A stretch of DNA of 16,563 bases from Poseidonibacter ostreae (GCF_009208055.1 NZ_WFKI01000052.1:1-16563), one strand, 5' to 3'; shown: positions 6,601 through 14,238, counted from the stretch's first letter. Numbers and translations: made by a program. The notes: a model not told the origin generated them from the letters alone.

Positions 6601-9559
6601 ATTTATTTTCTCCTGCATCTGTATAATGTAACTCTAATCCTTTAGAAGTTGCTACAAATCCATTTACATTTATTCTTCCATCATGTACCATTTTATGATG
6701 TTCTTTACATAAAGGTATTAGATTATATTTGTGATTTGCATTTATATGCTCTATAAAGCCTTCTTTATTAGCACGTGCTTGTTCTTTTATATGATGAACA
6801 TCGTCACAGGCTCTTCCACAAATTACACAAGTTGAGCTATAAACATTTTTATTGTACTTTGAAGTTTTACGCTGAGATAATCTCTCAATTGAGTCATAAT
6901 CATCTGTTAGTTTTTTTCTAATATTATTAGCAACAGATAAAAACTCTTTATCCATATGTAAAGATTTTGCATACTCTAATCCATACATTGAAGAGCCACT
7001 ACCATATGCTAATTTTCTATCAAAGATTAATTTATCTTCTTCATTATTATACATTACAGATAGATGTAATGCAATAATATTTTTCAATTTCTCAACATCT
7101 TCGATTTCTGGTAATTGGTGTAAATGTGTAGCAAATACAAAAATAGCTTCAAGTTTTGAAAGTTTCAAAATAGAACTTGCAACTATTGATAATCCACTCA
7201 TTGTTTCAGTACTATGAGATATTTCATCTCCTAAAACTAGGGATTTTTTTGTAGCCCGATTAAAAATATTTTTAAGTTCTAGCATCTCAACTGCAAAAGA
7301 TGATAGGCCCTTTGCAATATTATCAGCTCCTGAAATCCTAGTATATACAGCATCAAAAATAGAGAATCTCATAGATTTTGCAGGTACGTAAAAACCAGCT
7401 TGTGCTAAGATTACTGCAATTCCAATTGCTTTCATTAGTGAAGATTTTCCTGATGAATTAATCCCATATAATAAGACACCATGCATTTTATTGTTGTTCA
7501 TATTAACAGGGTTTGAGTTCTTTATAATTACATTATTTTTATACTCTTTTGAAGCTAAACTTAATTCACCTAAAATAATATCGTTTGGGACATAAATCCC
7601 CTGTTCTTCATTTGCTTCAATTATTGGATGTCTTAAATCAATACATTCTAAAAAGTTTTCATCATCTTTTGTTTTTACAATTTTAGGACATACATAGTTA
7701 TATTTTTTTGCTGTTTTTATATTTGAAACTGTTAAATCAACTTCAGAAATAAACTGAACTAATTCACTTAATAGTTGTGCAAATTTTTTCTCAAATTCTG
7801 ATATTTTTTCTTTAAATACTAACTTATTTAGTTCAATGATTTTTCTTAAGTTATGCACATACTTATCTGAAATTTCTTCTGTTAATTTACAAAAAATCTT
7901 TACAGAGTTTGTTTGAACTTTTATAGTGAAATCTTTAAATAATAATAAATCATCATCAATAATAATATGAGAGTTTAATAGTTCATCTTTTACTAGATTG
8001 AATCTATTTTTTGTCAAGCTTAAAAAGAATCCCTCTTTATCAAGTCTATTTATTCCAACATAGTTAGAGTCTTGAGTTTTTACAAAAGATAGTATATGTG
8101 TTTTTAATAGTTCTAATTTTGAGTATAAAATATCATTTTGAATATTTAACTCATCAATTTGAGTATTAATACCACTATTTACCATATTTCCCTCAACATC
8201 TTTTAGCATATATTTACCACTAATAGATAAATCAAATGTTGAGTCAATTGATTGTATAAATTGTTCTAGTTCACTGCTAGTACAAGGAGGAGTGATAAAT
8301 TTATAATTTTCCATAAAGGAAACTACTTCTTTTATACTAAGCAAAGAATCATATAAATAGTTAAGTTCAAAAGGATGTAATCTATTTAATTTTATACGTC
8401 TAGTTAATCTTTCAATATCATAAATATTTGCTAATTCATTTTCAATTGGAGCATGATAATCAAACAACTCTTTTGATAAAGCAAATCTTCTTAATAACTC
8501 TTTTGAATCTTTTACAGGATGAGTTAATCTCTCTTTTAAAAGTCTTTTTCCCATAGCTGTTGAAGTATTATTTATTAGTTTTATTAAACTTGGATTATGT
8601 GATGTTTCAATAATATTCAATTGTTCTATTGCATTATTTCCTAAATAAATATACTTACTAATATCAAGTTTTGAAGGAAGTGATAGTTTTTGTATAATAT
8701 TTGAATCATGCCCTATTACAAAATCAATTAAGACAGATAAAGATTCTGTACTTAAAGGAACTCTTTCCATATCTAAATGCTCGATTGCAGTTAATAAAGA
8801 TTGAATATTAAATACATTTTTAAACAGCTCATTTTGATATGAGATTTTAGGTCTAAAAGTACCTATATGAAATGTTTTTAGTTTTAATTCTAAATAATCA
8901 ATAACCTCTTTTTCATTAATATTTTTATCTGCAAAAGTAATAATTATTTCATTTGTTTTATGCATATTCATATAGTTAAATACCTCATCTAAGGCAAAAA
9001 ACTTATCTTCACTAGTTCCATGAACTTCATTGTAATAACATTTTCCAGTAGTAACATCAATAGCAGAATATCCAATTAGGTAAATTCCTCTAATTTGATC
9101 AACTAAAATTGAAGTAATATTATTTTCATCTTGGTTTAATACAAAATCAAAATTTGTTCCAGGACTTACTACTGTATCTAAGTATCTTGAGACATTAGGG
9201 GGAACGCCTTTTTGTTTTATAAGGACAATAGTATATTTTTGTTCAGAAATTATTCTTGCTAAATGCTTCTCTAATGAAATTGCAGGAACTCCTGCCATAA
9301 TAGGATTTTCAGGTGAATTTTCTAAAATAGTTTTATTTTTTCTAGTTAATTGAATATTTAAAAGCTCTGCAATCTCTTTTGCTTTTCCAACTTGCTCTTC
9401 ATCATTGTTTACTTCATATACTTCAAAAAATGTTCCTATCTCCATAAGAACTACTGTATTTTTTCCATATTTTTTTTCAAATAGTCTTTGTAATTTAAAA
9501 TAAGTGATTGTTAAAAGTGTTTTTTTGTCACTTAATATTTCAGCTACTTCTTCTCTCAC
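6599..9559 (-). CDS. mutS7: MutS7-type DNA mismatch-repair protein with C-terminal HNH nuclease domain
   Basis: This 986-residue protein combines mismatch recognition and a nuclease in one chain. The N-terminal mismatch-binding domain keeps the F-x-E motif (F44-F45-E46 in GTFFEVYE). A connector (about 145-275) and a long lever/clamp region (about 290-610) follow. The ATPase domain has Walker A at 699-707 (GINSSGKSS), the STETMSGLS-type signature at 783-791, Walker B D778-E779 and THLH at 811-814. After about residue 905 comes an HNH domain: C911-x2-C914, DDVHHI (919-924), N946, C951 and H954-H955. This architecture defines MutS7, known from Campylobacterota, giant viruses and octocoral mitochondria. 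Such bacteria often lack MutL, so the fused nuclease could supply the nick. The start is GTG at 9559, 1 base after the upstream stop; GGAG lies 12 bases further upstream. It is the last gene of a four-gene operon. Confidence 0.93.
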   Translation of the reverse strand: MREEVAEILSDKKTLLTITYFKLQRLFEKKYGKNTVVLMEIGTFFEVYEVNNDEEQVGKAKEIAELLNIQLTRKNKTILENSPENPIMAGVPAISLEKHLARIISEQKYTIVLIKQKGVPPNVSRYLDTVVSPGTNFDFVLNQDENNITSILVDQIRGIYLIGYSAIDVTTGKCYYNEVHGTSEDKFFALDEVFNYMNMHKTNEIIITFADKNINEKEVIDYLELKLKTFHIGTFRPKISYQNELFKNVFNIQSLLTAIEHLDMERVPLSTESLSVLIDFVIGHDSNIIQKLSLPSKLDISKYIYLGNNAIEQLNIIETSHNPSLIKLINNTSTAMGKRLLKERLTHPVKDSKELLRRFALSKELFDYHAPIENELANIYDIERLTRRIKLNRLHPFELNYLYDSLLSIKEVVSFMENYKFITPPCTSSELEQFIQSIDSTFDLSISGKYMLKDVEGNMVNSGINTQIDELNIQNDILYSKLELLKTHILSFVKTQDSNYVGINRLDKEGFFLSLTKNRFNLVKDELLNSHIIIDDDLLLFKDFTIKVQTNSVKIFCKLTEEISDKYVHNLRKIIELNKLVFKEKISEFEKKFAQLLSELVQFISEVDLTVSNIKTAKKYNYVCPKIVKTKDDENFLECIDLRHPIIEANEEQGIYVPNDIILGELSLASKEYKNNVIIKNSNPVNMNNNKMHGVLLYGINSSGKSSLMKAIGIAVILAQAGFYVPAKSMRFSIFDAVYTRISGADNIAKGLSSFAVEMLELKNIFNRATKKSLVLGDEISHSTETMSGLSIVASSILKLSKLEAIFVFATHLHQLPEIEDVEKLKNIIALHLSVMYNNEEDKLIFDRKLAYGSGSSMYGLEYAKSLHMDKEFLSVANNIRKKLTDDYDSIERLSQRKTSKYNKNVYSSTCVICGRACDDVHHIKEQARANKEGFIEHINANHKYNLIPLCKEHHKMVHDGRINVNGFVATSKGLELHYTDAGENK

Positions 9560-9560
9560 T

Positions 9561-9980
9561 TTATTTTCGTACTCCAGTCCATTTTCTTATAAAGCTTCTT
9601 TGCTCTTTTGTTAAATCAGCTTCTTCATGAAGCCATATATAACTTTTTAAAGGCATTGCTGCATAAACCGTTCTATATATTTTCTTTAACTTCTTAGTTT
9701 TTTCTTCTTCTGATAAATTTTGCCATGTAGAAAAATTTAAAGATTTTCTTCCATTTTGGACATGTGATGTAATAATCCAAGAAGCAGGTGCAATTTGAGA
9801 ATACCAAGGCCAAACTGCTTGGTTTGAATGACAATCATAACAAGCTTGTTTTAATATATTCATAACTTCTAAAGGAGCTTTAATTTCTAACTCTTTTTCA
9901 CTTGCGATATTATTTTGATCAGGACGTATAGCTTGCATTACTATAAAAATTATAAATATAATTAAAAGTGCTCTTTTCAT
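9561..9980 (-). CDS. Membrane-anchored haem-binding (c-type cytochrome-like) protein
   Basis: This 139-residue protein has an uncleaved or cleaved N-terminal hydrophobic segment (residues 4-17) that directs it to the periplasmic side. It then carries a single covalent haem motif, C47-Y-D-C50-H51, in the context CYDCHSNQAVWPWYS. Continuation with IAPASWII (63-70), GRKSLNFSTW (77-86) and M109 as a possible distal ligand matches the Pfam haem-binding domain family (Haem_bd). Members occur in Bacteroidetes and Campylobacterota and have no settled function; electron transfer or redox sensing is plausible. The upstream thioredoxin-like gene ends 8 bases before it, with AGAAG as a modest ribosome site, and the MutS7 gene begins 1 base after its stop, so it is an internal operon gene. 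Confidence 0.85.
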   Translation of the reverse strand: MKRALLIIFIIFIVMQAIRPDQNNIASEKELEIKAPLEVMNILKQACYDCHSNQAVWPWYSQIAPASWIITSHVQNGRKSLNFSTWQNLSEEEKTKKLKKIYRTVYAAMPLKSYIWLHEEADLTKEQRSFIRKWTGVRK

Positions 9981-9988
9981 TTACTTCT

Positions 9989-10318
9989 TTACTTTGTCAA
10001 TAGATTATATGGTCTTTTTAACTCTTCAATAAATAAAGAAACTGACATATTACGCCCTTTTCTAAAAAATTCATTTTTATCAAAATAAACCAATGTTGTA
10101 GGTATAGAAAATACCGTAAAATGACTTGTAATTTCTTTATGTAAATCGGTCTTAACTTCAAACATTTCAAATAAAGGAAAGTTTTTACTAACCTCTTCTT
10201 CAATCTTAGGTTTTAATACTTTACAAACAGAACAGTTCTCACCTGAGAAATATATTAATACAGGTTTTCCTGTATTAATACTATTTAGTAGTTGTTCTAG
10301 ATTTTGTATTTGAATCAT
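9989..10318 (-). CDS. Thioredoxin-like protein, cytoplasmic
   Basis: This is a small thioredoxin-fold protein of 109 residues from the chosen start. The redox motif CSVC follows the strand VLIYFSGEN, and the cis-proline loop SIPTTLVYF is present, so both essential parts of the fold are intact. There is no signal peptide, so it should act as a cytoplasmic disulfide reductase or chaperone; the redox partner is unknown. I chose the ATG at 10318, where AGAAG lies a few bases upstream and the sequence then runs directly into the first strand (MIQIQNLEQLL). An upstream TTG at 10342 or ATG at 10339 would add only a lysine-rich leader (KKQKKT) and has no ribosome site. Either way the start lies inside the 3' end of the DUF1538 gene (38-62 bases of overlap), which implies translational coupling. 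Confidence 0.82.
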   Translation of the reverse strand: MIQIQNLEQLLNSINTGKPVLIYFSGENCSVCKVLKPKIEEEVSKNFPLFEMFEVKTDLHKEITSHFTVFSIPTTLVYFDKNEFFRKGRNMSVSLFIEELKRPYNLLTK

Positions 10319-12305
10319 AGTTTTCTTCTGCTTCTTCATCAAGACATGTTATAGGTTCATCTTTTTTTAAATTAACTTGATAAGCTTGTTCTTTAAAAAT
10401 ATCTTCTTTTGATAAAGAAATTCCTTTCATATGAGTTAAAGGAAAAGCAAATGCAACACCTTTTCCTGTTGTTGTAATATGTAGTGAATGAATAATAGAC
10501 TTAACAACCTCATTTACTAAATATTTTGGAAGTAAGAACAATAGTAAAGTATCATTTGCTTCAAAAGATGTTCTATAGAAGTTAGCCATTTCATCTAAAC
10601 CAATACCATCCGCACGTAAAACAGTAACACCTGAAGCTCCTGCTTTATGGGCTGCTTGAATTGCATCAAGTTTTTTATCAACTGGTACAATTATAACTAC
10701 AGCAGAGAACTCTAAAGATAAAGAGTGTCTAGTAGTTGAACCATCGATATTAACTGTTGCTAAATCCATATTTTCAGCATCAACTAAATTATCATGTAAT
10801 AAGTCTTCTTGCTCAATTTGCGTATCTGATTTAACTTCAAACTTCTCTATTAAAATACCATAAGCCATAACAGTTATCATTGGAAATAGTGAGGCAAAAG
10901 CAATAAGACCAAATCCATCAATTAAAGGACTTCTTCCTGGAATATTTGTAGCTAATCCAATACCAAGAGCAGCTACAAGAGGAACTGTAACAGTTGAAGT
11001 TGTAACTCCACCTGAATCATAAGCAATTGGAATGATATATTTTGGAGCAATAAATGTTAAAATAATTACAATTAGATATCCAACAATAATATAATAGTGA
11101 ATATGTCCACCATCTACAATTCTAAAAGCACCTAAAGCAATACCAATGGCTACACCAGAAGCTACAAATAGTCTTAATGCAAAATCATTAATCTTACCAT
11201 CAGAGATATCTTTTGCTTTTTTTGCAATTGCCATAAGAGCAGGTTCTGCCATAGTAGTTGAAAATCCAATAGCAAAAGCAAAGGCATAAATAACAAATAC
11301 AGAATCTCTTTTTGTTAATTGATATGCCATAGTCTCACCAAGTGAGAAAAGACCCATTTCAAGTCCAAGAATAAATGCATATAAACCGAAAATAACAAGT
11401 GCAAAACCTAAAAATACAGTTTTTAAATTCTGAATTGGTTTTTTTAATACTCCATATTGAAAGAAAAGAATAATTGCTAAAATAGGAATAACATCTTTAA
11501 CAACTGATAATATTCCATAAATAACAGATTCAAATGTAATATCAGTAGGAGATGATATTGCAGCTTTAATTACTACATCAGCAACATTTTGAGCATCAAC
11601 TAAGTTATATACAGCAATACCATAAATTTGAACAAAAATCATAGGTGTTAATGAAGCAAAAGCAATAAGACCAAAACCATCAATAACAGGGTTTCTTCCT
11701 TTAATATTTGAAGCTAAACCAATTCCAAGAGCTGCTACTAAAGGAACAGTAACCGTAGAGGTTGTTACTCCACCTAAATCATAAGATAATCCAATAATTT
11801 CAGGTGGTGCAAAGAAAGTAACAGTTACCACTATTATATATCCAGCAATGATATAATAGTGAATAGGATGACCTTTTATAATTCTAAATACACCTAATAA
11901 AATCGCAAAACCAACAGATCCAGCAACTACAAATCTAAGAACAGTAGCATCAATTCTTCCACTTGAAATAGAAGCTGCTTTATCTGCAATAACTGCAAGT
12001 GCAGGTTCTGCTATTGTGGTACCAAAACCAATTAAAAAACCAAAGATTAAAATCCATGTAATCCAACCAGATTTAGCAAAATCCCTTGCTAAACCCTCAC
12101 CTACTGGGAAAACACCAATTTCAAGACCTTGTAAGAAAATTGCAAGACCAACTCCAACAATACCAAGACCAATTGCCGTATTAACCCATCCATCTGGAAC
12201 TGCTTGGATAATTGCTAATTGAAAAAATAGAATTACAACTATAATTGGAATTAAATCTCTAAAAGATTCTTTTAAAAGTTTTAAAAAGAAGTTAAACTGC
12301 ATCAT
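10281..12305 (-). CDS. DUF1538 membrane protein, internally duplicated, fused to a PII-like regulatory domain
   Basis: This 674-residue inner-membrane protein consists of two homologous DUF1538 halves and a soluble tail. Each half has the pattern GF-TT-AEPAL (93-103 and 347-357), then R-x-x-x-GHPIHYY or GGHIHYY (145-151 and 399-405). Next comes a 21-residue block starting GGVTTSTVTVP (178-198 and 432-452) that is identical in both, then IDGFGLIAFASL (208-219 and 462-473). After a charged linker (490-530), residues 531-630 resemble a PII-type ferredoxin-like domain: VVIIVPVDKKLDAIQAA, GASGVTVLRADG and GKGVAFAFPL. PII-like domains usually gate transporters in response to nucleotides, so the simplest reading is a transporter or channel with a built-in sensor; the substrate is unknown. 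Start: first of two adjacent ATGs, with AGGAG (12318-12322) 12 bases upstream. It is the first gene of the operon. Confidence 0.87.
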   Translation of the reverse strand: MMQFNFFLKLLKESFRDLIPIIVVILFFQLAIIQAVPDGWVNTAIGLGIVGVGLAIFLQGLEIGVFPVGEGLARDFAKSGWITWILIFGFLIGFGTTIAEPALAVIADKAASISSGRIDATVLRFVVAGSVGFAILLGVFRIIKGHPIHYYIIAGYIIVVTVTFFAPPEIIGLSYDLGGVTTSTVTVPLVAALGIGLASNIKGRNPVIDGFGLIAFASLTPMIFVQIYGIAVYNLVDAQNVADVVIKAAISSPTDITFESVIYGILSVVKDVIPILAIILFFQYGVLKKPIQNLKTVFLGFALVIFGLYAFILGLEMGLFSLGETMAYQLTKRDSVFVIYAFAFAIGFSTTMAEPALMAIAKKAKDISDGKINDFALRLFVASGVAIGIALGAFRIVDGGHIHYYIIVGYLIVIILTFIAPKYIIPIAYDSGGVTTSTVTVPLVAALGIGLATNIPGRSPLIDGFGLIAFASLFPMITVMAYGILIEKFEVKSDTQIEQEDLLHDNLVDAENMDLATVNIDGSTTRHSLSLEFSAVVIIVPVDKKLDAIQAAHKAGASGVTVLRADGIGLDEMANFYRTSFEANDTLLLFLLPKYLVNEVVKSIIHSLHITTTGKGVAFAFPLTHMKGISLSKEDIFKEQAYQVNLKKDEPITCLDEEAEENYDSNTKSRTTTK

Positions 12306-12331
12306 GTAATATTATATCTCCTGCTATTACT

Positions 12332-12351
12332 CTAAATAATTATTTATTTAG
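12332..12351 (-). other. Inverted repeat in the leader of the DUF1538 operon
   Basis: On the transcript strand CTAAATAA and TTATTTAG form an 8-base-pair A/T-rich stem around a four-base loop, between the candidate promoter and the ribosome site. It could be an operator or an mRNA structure, or may be chance in such AT-rich DNA. Confidence 0.25.
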
Positions 12352-12363
12352 TAAAGTGGCTAT

Positions 12364-12369
12364 ATTATA
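12364..12369 (-). promoter_or_regulatory. Candidate -10 box of the DUF1538-trx-haem-mutS7 operon
   Basis: On the minus strand TATAAT is preceded directly by GTG and lies 58 bases before the DUF1538 start codon. No -35 is visible; instead a symmetric FNR-type site is centred about 39-41 bases before the expected transcription start. Confidence 0.55.
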
Positions 12370-12386
12370 CACTCTTTTTTATAAAT

Positions 12387-12404
12387 ACTTGATTTTGGTC
12401 AAGT
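12387..12404 (-). promoter_or_regulatory. FNR/CRP-family type operator upstream of the DUF1538 operon
   Basis: The palindrome has half sites ACTTGA and TCAAGT separated by six bases, so the core is TTGA-N6-TCAA, the same geometry as the FNR/DNR consensus (TTGAT-N4-ATCAA); one half matches fully and the other has C for T. Its centre is 26.5 bases upstream of the -10 box start, close to the position of a class II activator. The regulator is not in the window. Confidence 0.45.
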
Positions 12405-12408
12405 TATT

Positions 12409-12445
12409 TAAATAAGCAAAGCAGATTTACTGCTTTACTTATTTA
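12409..12445 (-). terminator. Terminator hairpin overlapping the leuA stop codon
   Basis: On the leuA transcript strand a 16-base-pair stem has a five-base loop (TAAAT) and begins within the TAA stop codon. One pair (12417 with 12437) is a G-U wobble on the minus strand and a C-A mismatch on the plus strand, which indicates a structure acting in leuA RNA. The U-tract after the stem is short. Confidence 0.7.
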
Positions 12446-13996
12446 TACTTGATGAGAAGTTTGTTTTGAAAGTCTTTCTTTTTGAGAAAGGTAAGAGTTT
12501 AAGGCACTTAAATATGCTTTTGCAGTTGCTAACATAGTATCAATACTTAAACCATGTCCAACAAAGGCAGGAGAAGATTCATCAAAAGAAACTCTAGTAG
12601 TAACTTTTGCTAAAGCATCTTTACCCTCAGTTACAGAAGTTACTTTATAATCTTTAAGCTCTCCATTATAACCTGTTAATCTATCTATTGTTTTAAAGAT
12701 TGCATCCATTGTACCATCACCAATAGCAGCATCTCTCATGATTTGATCTTGGAATTTAATAGCAACTGCTGCTGTTGGAACTCCATTTGAACAATCAGAA
12801 ATTTGTAATGCTTCTAATTCATAAGTTTTATCTTGATTTAAAGCTTCATCAGTAATTAACATTCTAATATCATCATCACTAACATCTTTTTTCTTATCAG
12901 CTAAAATTTTAAATCTTTCAAAAGCAGCATTTAATTCTTCATCACTTACTTTATCAAACCCTAAATGTTCAATCTTATCTCTAAATGCAGCACGACCAGA
13001 ATGCTTACCTAAAATTAATGTAGATTCTTTAAATACACCAACATCTTCAGGTCTCATAATTTCATATGTTTCATTATTTTTTAACATACCATCTTGGTGA
13101 ATTCCACTTTCATGAGCAAAGGCATTTTTACCAACAATTGCTTTATTTTGTTGTGGTTCAACACCTGTAATATTTGCTACTAATCTTGAAGTTGGATATA
13201 TCTCTGGAGTGTTAATATTTGTATATAAATCTCCAAAAGCATCTTTTCTAGTTTTAATAGCCATAACAGCTTCTTCTAAAGCTGAATTCCCAGCTCTCTC
13301 ACCTAAACCATTCATAGTAACTTCTATTTGTCTAGCACCATTCATAACAGCTGCTAATGTATTTGCAGTTGATAAACCTAAATCATTATGATTATGTACT
13401 GAAATAATCGCACGATCTCCTGCAAAATCTGATAATTCTTTAACCATTGCACCTAATTCATGAGGTAATCTATATCCTACTGTATCTGGTAAGTTAATAG
13501 TTGTAGCACCTGCATTTATTACAGCATCCATAACTTCTTTCATAAATGGAATTTCAGAACGTCCTGCATCTTCTAATGAAAACTCAACATCATTAACAAA
13601 AGTTCTTGCATATTCAACTGCATGAACAGCTCTTTTTATTACCTCAGCTTCATTCATTTTTAATTTATACTTCATATGAATTGGTGAAGTAGCAATAAAT
13701 GTATGAATTCTATGTAATGGAGCCTTACTAACTGCTAATCCTGATTGTTTAATATCATTATCAATTGCACGACTAAGTGAACAAATAGAAGAGTTCTTAA
13801 CTTGTTCTGCAATTCTTGAAATTGCATCAAAATCACCTGGACTAGCAGCTGCGAAACCTGCTTCAATAACATCTACACCTAATTTTTCTAATTGTAATGC
13901 TATTTTGATTTTTTCTTCTGTATTCATTGAACAACCTGGACTTTGTTCACCATCTCTTAATGTAGTATCAAATACTATAATCCTATTTTTATCCAT
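12443..13996 (-). CDS. leuA: 2-isopropylmalate synthase
   Basis: LeuA condenses acetyl-CoA with 2-oxoisovalerate, the committed step of leucine biosynthesis. At 517 residues it has the full bacterial form. The HMGL-like TIM barrel carries DTTLRDGEQSPG (10-21) with R14 and D15. Metal ligands H201 and H203 lie in VHNHNDLG, NGLGERAGN (229-237) follows, and AFAHESGIHQDG lies further on. The C-terminal LeuA_dimer domain (about 385-505), the leucine feedback site, includes GDGTMDAI. ATG at 13996 with AAAGG 9 bases upstream is the natural start. Upstream lies a roughly 200-base leader with a leucine-rich small reading frame, so expression is probably also tuned by attenuation. The other leu genes are not in the window. 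A hairpin at the stop codon ends the transcript. Confidence 0.98.
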   Translation of the reverse strand: MDKNRIIVFDTTLRDGEQSPGCSMNTEEKIKIALQLEKLGVDVIEAGFAAASPGDFDAISRIAEQVKNSSICSLSRAIDNDIKQSGLAVSKAPLHRIHTFIATSPIHMKYKLKMNEAEVIKRAVHAVEYARTFVNDVEFSLEDAGRSEIPFMKEVMDAVINAGATTINLPDTVGYRLPHELGAMVKELSDFAGDRAIISVHNHNDLGLSTANTLAAVMNGARQIEVTMNGLGERAGNSALEEAVMAIKTRKDAFGDLYTNINTPEIYPTSRLVANITGVEPQQNKAIVGKNAFAHESGIHQDGMLKNNETYEIMRPEDVGVFKESTLILGKHSGRAAFRDKIEHLGFDKVSDEELNAAFERFKILADKKKDVSDDDIRMLITDEALNQDKTYELEALQISDCSNGVPTAAVAIKFQDQIMRDAAIGDGTMDAIFKTIDRLTGYNGELKDYKVTSVTEGKDALAKVTTRVSFDESSPAFVGHGLSIDTMLATAKAYLSALNSYLSQKERLSKQTSHQV

Positions 13997-14029
13997 TGTG
14001 ATTTACCTTTTAAAATATGTAATATTATA

Positions 14030-14051
14030 TCTTTTTTATTATAAAAAAAGA
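14030..14051 (-). other. A/T-rich hairpin in the leuA leader
   Basis: On the leuA strand TCTTTTTT and AAAAAAGA pair (8 base pairs, six-base loop) about 35 bases before the leuA start codon. It contains one TATAAT and is followed by another (14024-14029). It could be an element of the proposed attenuator or a second promoter; its A-U pairs make it weak. Confidence 0.25.
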
Positions 14052-14086
14052 AAAACTATGTAATGTAATTTGTTGATTGTTTAAAG

Positions 14087-14106
14087 TCTAATTGTAAAAA
14101 ATTAGA
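14087..14106 (-). other. Small hairpin at the stop codon of the leucine leader frame
   Basis: On the leuA strand TCTAATT and AATTAGA form a 7-base-pair stem with a six-base loop (TTTTAC). The 5' arm contains the stop codon of the 25-codon frame, so a ribosome stalled at the leucine codons or at the stop would cover or release it. This is a candidate part of the attenuation switch. Confidence 0.3.
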
Positions 14107-14179
14107 GAGTTTTTGTAAGAAGCAATGAAGAGTTAACACTTTTGATGAAATGGTTATTGTAGAAATTAAATATTTTCAT
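14102..14179 (-). CDS. Leucine leader peptide (leuL-like), 25 residues, upstream of leuA
   Basis: The frame begins MKIFNFYNNHF and ends SSLLLTKTL. Four of the last seven codons specify leucine (TTG, CTT, CTT, CTC), and they avoid TTA, the commonest leucine codon in neighbouring genes. An AGGAGA ribosome site (14185-14190) lies 5 bases before the ATG and is the best match in the whole window. A consensus promoter starts the transcript about 25 bases upstream, and leuA follows about 105 bases downstream on the same strand. This arrangement is that of enterobacterial leuL, where ribosome stalling at leucine codons under leucine shortage prevents premature termination. The sequence shows the frame, codons and signals; the attenuation role is inferred. 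The terminator half of the switch is not obvious. Confidence 0.68.
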   Translation of the reverse strand: MKIFNFYNNHFIKSVNSSLLLTKTL

Positions 14180-14209
14180 AGAACTCTCCTAAATTTTTGA
14201 ATGTGCATA

Positions 14210-14238
14210 AGTATAATTAATTTAAATACTTTTGTCAA
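14210..14238 (-). promoter_or_regulatory. Promoter of the leuA leader transcript
   Basis: On the minus strand a perfect -35 TTGACA (14233-14238) and a -10 TATACT (14210-14215) are separated by exactly 17 bases. The -35 overlaps the TGA stop of the response-regulator gene. The expected start near 14202-14204 gives a leader of about 207 bases. It is the only candidate promoter in the window with a consensus -35. Confidence 0.78.

Noticed and set aside
10319..10342. TTG at 10342 as the start of the thioredoxin-like gene.
   Set aside because: It has no ribosome site and adds only a lysine-rich leader; the ATG at 10318 starts directly at the first structural element.
9989..12305. A mobile or defence island around MutS7, suggested by the HNH domain.
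   Set aside because: No transposase, integrase, direct repeats, tRNA or change of base composition is seen, and the HNH domain is a normal part of MutS7.
12304..14032. A 16-base identical string, ATGTAATATTATATCT, at 12304-12319 and 14017-14032, just before the DUF1538 and leuA genes.
   Set aside because: It is almost entirely A and T; a few 16-base matches are expected by chance in a window of this size and composition, and it spans unrelated elements in the two places.
14024..14043. Two TATAAT strings on the minus strand (14024-14029 and 14038-14043) close to leuA, as a second leuA promoter.
   Set aside because: Neither has a -35 or a T-rich upstream context better than chance, while the upstream promoter has consensus boxes with ideal spacing. 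It is kept only as part of a weak hairpin entry.
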